A stretch of DNA of 12,500 nt, taken from the NCBI RefSeq assembly GCF_042767895.1, contig NC_091555.1, positions 8,481,163 to 8,493,662 of the forward strand, read 5' to 3'. The position numbers were made by a program, and so were the translations under genes. The stretch is from Penaeus vannamei (Eukaryota > Arthropoda > Malacostraca > Decapoda > Penaeidae). A model generated the notes under the pieces. It was not told where the DNA came from. It did not search any database and saw only the letters and a list, made by a program, of their open reading frames with translations. Positions 9,006 to 12,500 of the stretch are shown piece by piece. Every line of letters starts with the position of its first letter. Positions within the stretch are counted from its first letter, which is position 1.

Positions 9006-10439
9006 AAATTTCATGTTTCGCCTCTATTTCCGCCTAAAAATGAGTCTTCTGATCTATTCATCCACTTTCTCTTTTCGTGCTTTTCGCTCTTGATATGGCG
9101 GGCAAGTAAGCATAATTGTTTTGAAAATCCTCGCCTCCAAGAAGGCGTGCGATGCCCTCCTCGTGCGATGCCCCTACGCTGCCTCTGCCCTTTGCTTGTT
9201 TCATTTACATTGAGTAATAATAAGGTATCATTCTTATATTGGGAAAATGTACTCATAATGTGAGGAAAGTGTGGTATGTTTTTGAATGAAATGTGATTTG
9301 AAGGAATAATAAATATAAAAACAAATGAACAGAACTTTGAATATAAATAAGTATGATATATATTTTATTTACTTACATATATTACTGACGACCAGTTATG
9401 CATAAAAACAGAAATTCCATTGGTATCCATATACTGTGAGACATGATAACAAACAAATCTCTATTATTACAGACGTTATAGTTTTGATGGAGTCGAATAT
9501 TTGATATAAATGCAATGTAATCATGGCAACCATATTAAGTATCTTGAAGAGAAAAATAATCGATAATCGATAAAATAAAAGAAAAATTAATTTATTATCA
9601 TTCGTTTTAAATTTCTTTACACTATACAGGATATTTATTTACCTCTCTATCTGTATATATCTATATATACACACCTTTATGTACCAACATCCATATCCAT
9701 CTACCTATCTACATTTGAAAAAATAAATAAATGATGGAGATTTTTATTACACTACTTTTACTTATTTTATCTTACACATTTTAACAAGCATAATTATGAT
9801 AAAAATGCCTGAAGATGTTTTAACGTGGATTGCAGATTCTTGCGTTGACACGCTGACGAGCACATTACAGCACAGTCCATAAGCGTTTTGGAATTCACTT
9901 TTATTACTTTACAATTCTATAAACAACCTGACTAACCTGGTCTGTTTGAAGAATTTCCAAATAGATAAATAAAAAAATGTGAAAATACGTAACAATAGAA
10001 AAGTTAATATTCAGCACGTGAAAAGGGGACTCGTTACTTGTTCATGATAATTCCGCTTCCCTCTCTGCTTCTAGTTCACTGTTCACCAAAGGTTTTGGAT
10101 TGCATTGTCTTAATTGTCTATATATACTAGACCAAAAATATTTCTTCTTGACAATGATGTTGTATCAGTTAGCAATAGTTTGGTACTATGATTGATAATA
10201 AATTTTTTTATGTCCGAATTTTTTCATACCAAAATGCTTGCTCGTTATTTGGTCATCAGTAACGGATTATATTAATTCTTAATAACAACAATATTTTTTC
10301 TTATTATTATTATTATTTTTTTTTTCATGTGACTTATCCTATTGACGTTGTATTTTAAATTATTCATCTCTATCCTAGATCATTACTGTTAATAGCACAA
10401 ATGACATTGCCACAATTTACACACCTCTCGTTACCAAAC
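9006..10439. other. Unassigned DNA, GC-richer at its left end
   Basis: 9040-9200 is less AT-rich than its surroundings and contains a short tandem direct repeat: CGTGCGATGCCC at 9146-9157 and again at 9162-9173, period 16. A minus-strand frame of 81 codons (9011-9256) crosses it, basic and without known motifs; I do not call it a gene. 9557-9573 holds two tandem AATCGATA boxes. 9640-9715 is TATC/ATAC-rich. Otherwise AT-rich with no recognisable feature. Confidence 0.5.
10300..10325. repeat. (ATT)n plus poly-T tract
   Basis: A run of TTA triplets passes directly into about eleven T. Read on the minus strand it is poly-A followed by (AAT)n, the kind of tail left by some retroposons, but no element body can be identified next to it with confidence. 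Confidence 0.7.
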
Positions 10440-10454
10440 GATATTGTTCCTTTA

Positions 10455-10670
10455 CTCGATCATTGCTATCTAAGAATAAGAAGATAATTAAAACACCACG
10501 CTATCGTAATCTGTTATATATTGACAGTGGGCACATACTATTACTGCTATTATTAACAGCATGGCTATAATAGTGTTACGTAGTAATAGCAATAGAAAAG
10601 TCGACGTTTCTCCAGAGGCCTTTTTGTAGAATCCCGAAACTATAAACACTGATGAGGTATCATGGTCGCT
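10455..10670 (+). repeat. Diverged dispersed repeat, copy 2
   Basis: This is the partner of 6240-6440 in direct orientation. The best core is 10501-10546, with 40 of 46 bases matching. It lacks the poly-T interruption of copy 1 and has a short imperfect inverted repeat (CTATTACT near 10529 and AGTAATAG near 10581). Two diverged copies 4.2 kb apart suggest an old interspersed family and not a recent duplication. Confidence 0.6.
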
Positions 10671-11189
10671 GCAAAACACGACGATCACTGAAGTTTGCAC
10701 TGGAGTTATTTCTCTTAATTTTACAAAAGGAAAGTCAATGGAAAACCTGTGAAGTACCTAATGTGCTGGTATGATATTTATCTACAAATAAAATATTGCA
10801 AAAGCTTCAAATAAAATGGAAAAAGCACTTAACCACTCGCAGATATGATGGTTTTATACATACTCCTTTTCGCTTCACAAATGTATTTCTCGGAGTCAGT
10901 TTTTTTTTTGTTATTACATACATTGTTCTTCTCATGAAAAGTGGAGATTGCATGAGCTTTTGCATCTGATCGTGTCCACCTTGAGTGAGCTCTGTGTCCG
11001 AATCAGTTAACTAGATAATACCAGTGATCTGCGGTGTTTACTAGTCTTATTGATTTGTATCAACAAATGGAGATACACAGTCTATTCTGATCGTCATGAC
11101 TGACAAGGGTTAGCAACCTCCAGAAAATCTAACAAACATTACTCAGAATGTTCAATGGAAATATTTTCTGGTGTGATTTTCAAAGGTTC
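10671..11189. other. Unassigned AT-rich DNA
   Basis: No gene, RNA or repeat structure could be recognised in this interval. Confidence 0.5.
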
Positions 11190-12500
11190 TGAGAATGGTA
11201 ATAATACTGATAATGATAGCACAATGACAAAAAATTATGATAATAATCATGACCATGATGATAATGACGAAGATAACGATAATAGCAAGATAATACGCTT
11301 CTTAAGATGAACGACTTTTAACAAGAAAAATGAGAAAAGAGAAATGATAATAATAACAATGATAATGATGATAATCATAACAATAATAATAACAGTAACA
11401 ATGATAATTGTTACAAGAGTAACGATAGTGGCGATAATAATGATAATAGTAACAACAACAACAACAATAATAATAATAATGATAATAATAATAGTGATAA
11501 TAATAACAATAATAATAATAACAATAACGGTAATGATAATAATATCAGTGGTAATAGTGCTAATGACTGTGTTGATATTGATGATTGTAATAATAATTAC
11601 GATAACGATAATGATATCAATGATAATGATGATGATAAAAATATTAACAATGATGACAATGACAATAATGATAATGATTGCAATACTGATGATAGCAACG
11701 ATAGAAATAATAATGATGATACCAAAAACATAACATCCTTGGCGAAGATAATGATAGTAATTAACAATAATGATAATTATGATTATAATGATACTCGATA
11801 ACAATAATGATAACAAGAACAATGATAATGATATTGAATAAGAATAATATCATTGATGATAAAAAGTTATAGTGGCAGTAGCAATAATAATGATAATAGT
11901 ACCAATGATAATGATGATAATAATAGTGATGATAACGATACAATGGTAATAAAAACAAAATAATAATAACAATAATCAGAAATATAATAATAATAACAGT
12001 GACAATAATGATAATGATAATAATGATGATAATAATAATGATAATAACGATAATAATAATGATAATAACGATAATAATAATGATAACAATAATAGCAACA
12101 TCAACAATAATAACATTATGATAAGAACAACAGCAGTAATGATAATGATAATACTTATGACATTAATAAGATGTTTATAAAAATGATAATGATAATAATA
12201 ATGAAAATGCTAATAATCGTGACAATAACAATCATAATAATATCAATGATTATGGTAGCAATGGTAATAATGACATTAATGATAACAATGATAACAGTAG
12301 TAATAATAAAGATGACAATAGTAATGAAAACGATATTGATAATTATAATAATAATCATGATAATGATCATATCAATACTAATGATATCATTGATAATCAG
12401 CATTATTGTTATTATCATCATTATCACAATGATGATAGAAAAACTCCCGATAACAACAATGATTAATAGGAATGAGGATAATGACGTTATTATCCATTAT
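11190..12500. repeat. Long low-complexity GATAAT/AAT/AAC tract
   Basis: The plus strand is almost entirely AAT, GAT, AAC, AGT and related triplets (GATAATAATGATAAC style) from 11190, with a small normal-looking gap at 11290-11340. Some short perfect sub-arrays occur, for example the ATAACGATAATAATAATG-type units around 12040-12085. At about 12400-12425 the polarity briefly flips to ATTATC/ATTATT. Triplet periodicity keeps frames open on both strands, which explains the Ile/Val-rich minus-strand frame (11247-11822) and the Met/Ile-rich plus-strand frame (11344-11733). Neither is a gene. The tract probably continues past the window end. Confidence 0.92.

Noticed and set aside
9011..9256. 81-codon basic minus-strand frame
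   Set aside because: It sits in a GC-richer pocket, which makes stop codons rarer; no motif and no supporting splice or poly-A arrangement.
9557..9573. Tandem AATCGATA boxes like DREF sites
   Set aside because: Short, close to but not the exact TATCGATA consensus, in AT-rich DNA with no promoter nearby.
11247..12427. Ile/Val-rich minus-strand and Met/Ile-rich plus-strand frames that look like membrane proteins
   Set aside because: Triplet-periodic AAT/GAT/AAC repeats keep frames open on both strands; there is no non-repetitive core.

Overview
The window reads as eukaryotic nuclear DNA, AT-rich and gene-poor, from an animal genome loaded with simple-sequence repeats. Three things point to a decapod crustacean, most likely a penaeid shrimp: very long perfect (CA)n tracts, a compound CT-rich tract of nearly 0.5 kb and more than 1 kb of TGATAATAATGATAA-type low-complexity DNA; a decayed Jockey/CR1-like LINE reverse transcriptase whose peptide fragments resemble the RTs I associate with shrimp genomes; and the absence of dense coding sequence, operons or ribosome binding sites. 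The species call is inference from style, not proof.

Layout. 1-234 is AT-rich and intron-like. At 234/235 a TTTTCAG acceptor precedes less AT-rich sequence that may be the last exon of a plus-strand gene. A short reading frame ends at 283-285, followed by about 2 kb of 3'UTR-like sequence ending at an AATAAA (2335-2340) with a GT-rich downstream element. 2383-3718 holds no recognisable gene, but includes a two-copy, 80-bp-period tandem duplication (3086-3230). 3719-3880 is an unbroken alternating pyrimidine-purine tract ending in (CA)72. Directly after it comes a 5'-truncated, frameshifted LINE fragment (about 3879-4901), closed on its 3' side by (AC)64 and a short TACA run (4902-5040). 5041-6776 is AT-rich and shows only a small palindrome cluster (6565-6631) and one copy of a diverged dispersed repeat (6240-6440).

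6777-7243 is a compound CT-rich microsatellite. 7291-7530 is a first GATAAT-type tract. 7531-11189 is unassigned sequence containing poly-C runs, a striking group of three inverted repeats (8829-9005), a small direct repeat (9146-9177), an (ATT)n/poly-T tail-like tract and the second dispersed-repeat copy (10455-10670). 11190-12500 is a long GATAAT/AAT/AAC low-complexity block.

No intact protein-coding gene, tRNA, rRNA, CRISPR array or viral gene can be supported. Long open frames within the microsatellites (Thr-His, Cys-Val, Ser-Leu, Arg-Glu, Ile/Val or Met/Ile proteins) are artefacts of repeat periodicity. I did not find a convincing new biological system. The most interesting points are the LINE remnant held between two (CA)n tracts, the hairpin cluster at 8829-9005, and the arrays dense in GATA-factor-like sites.
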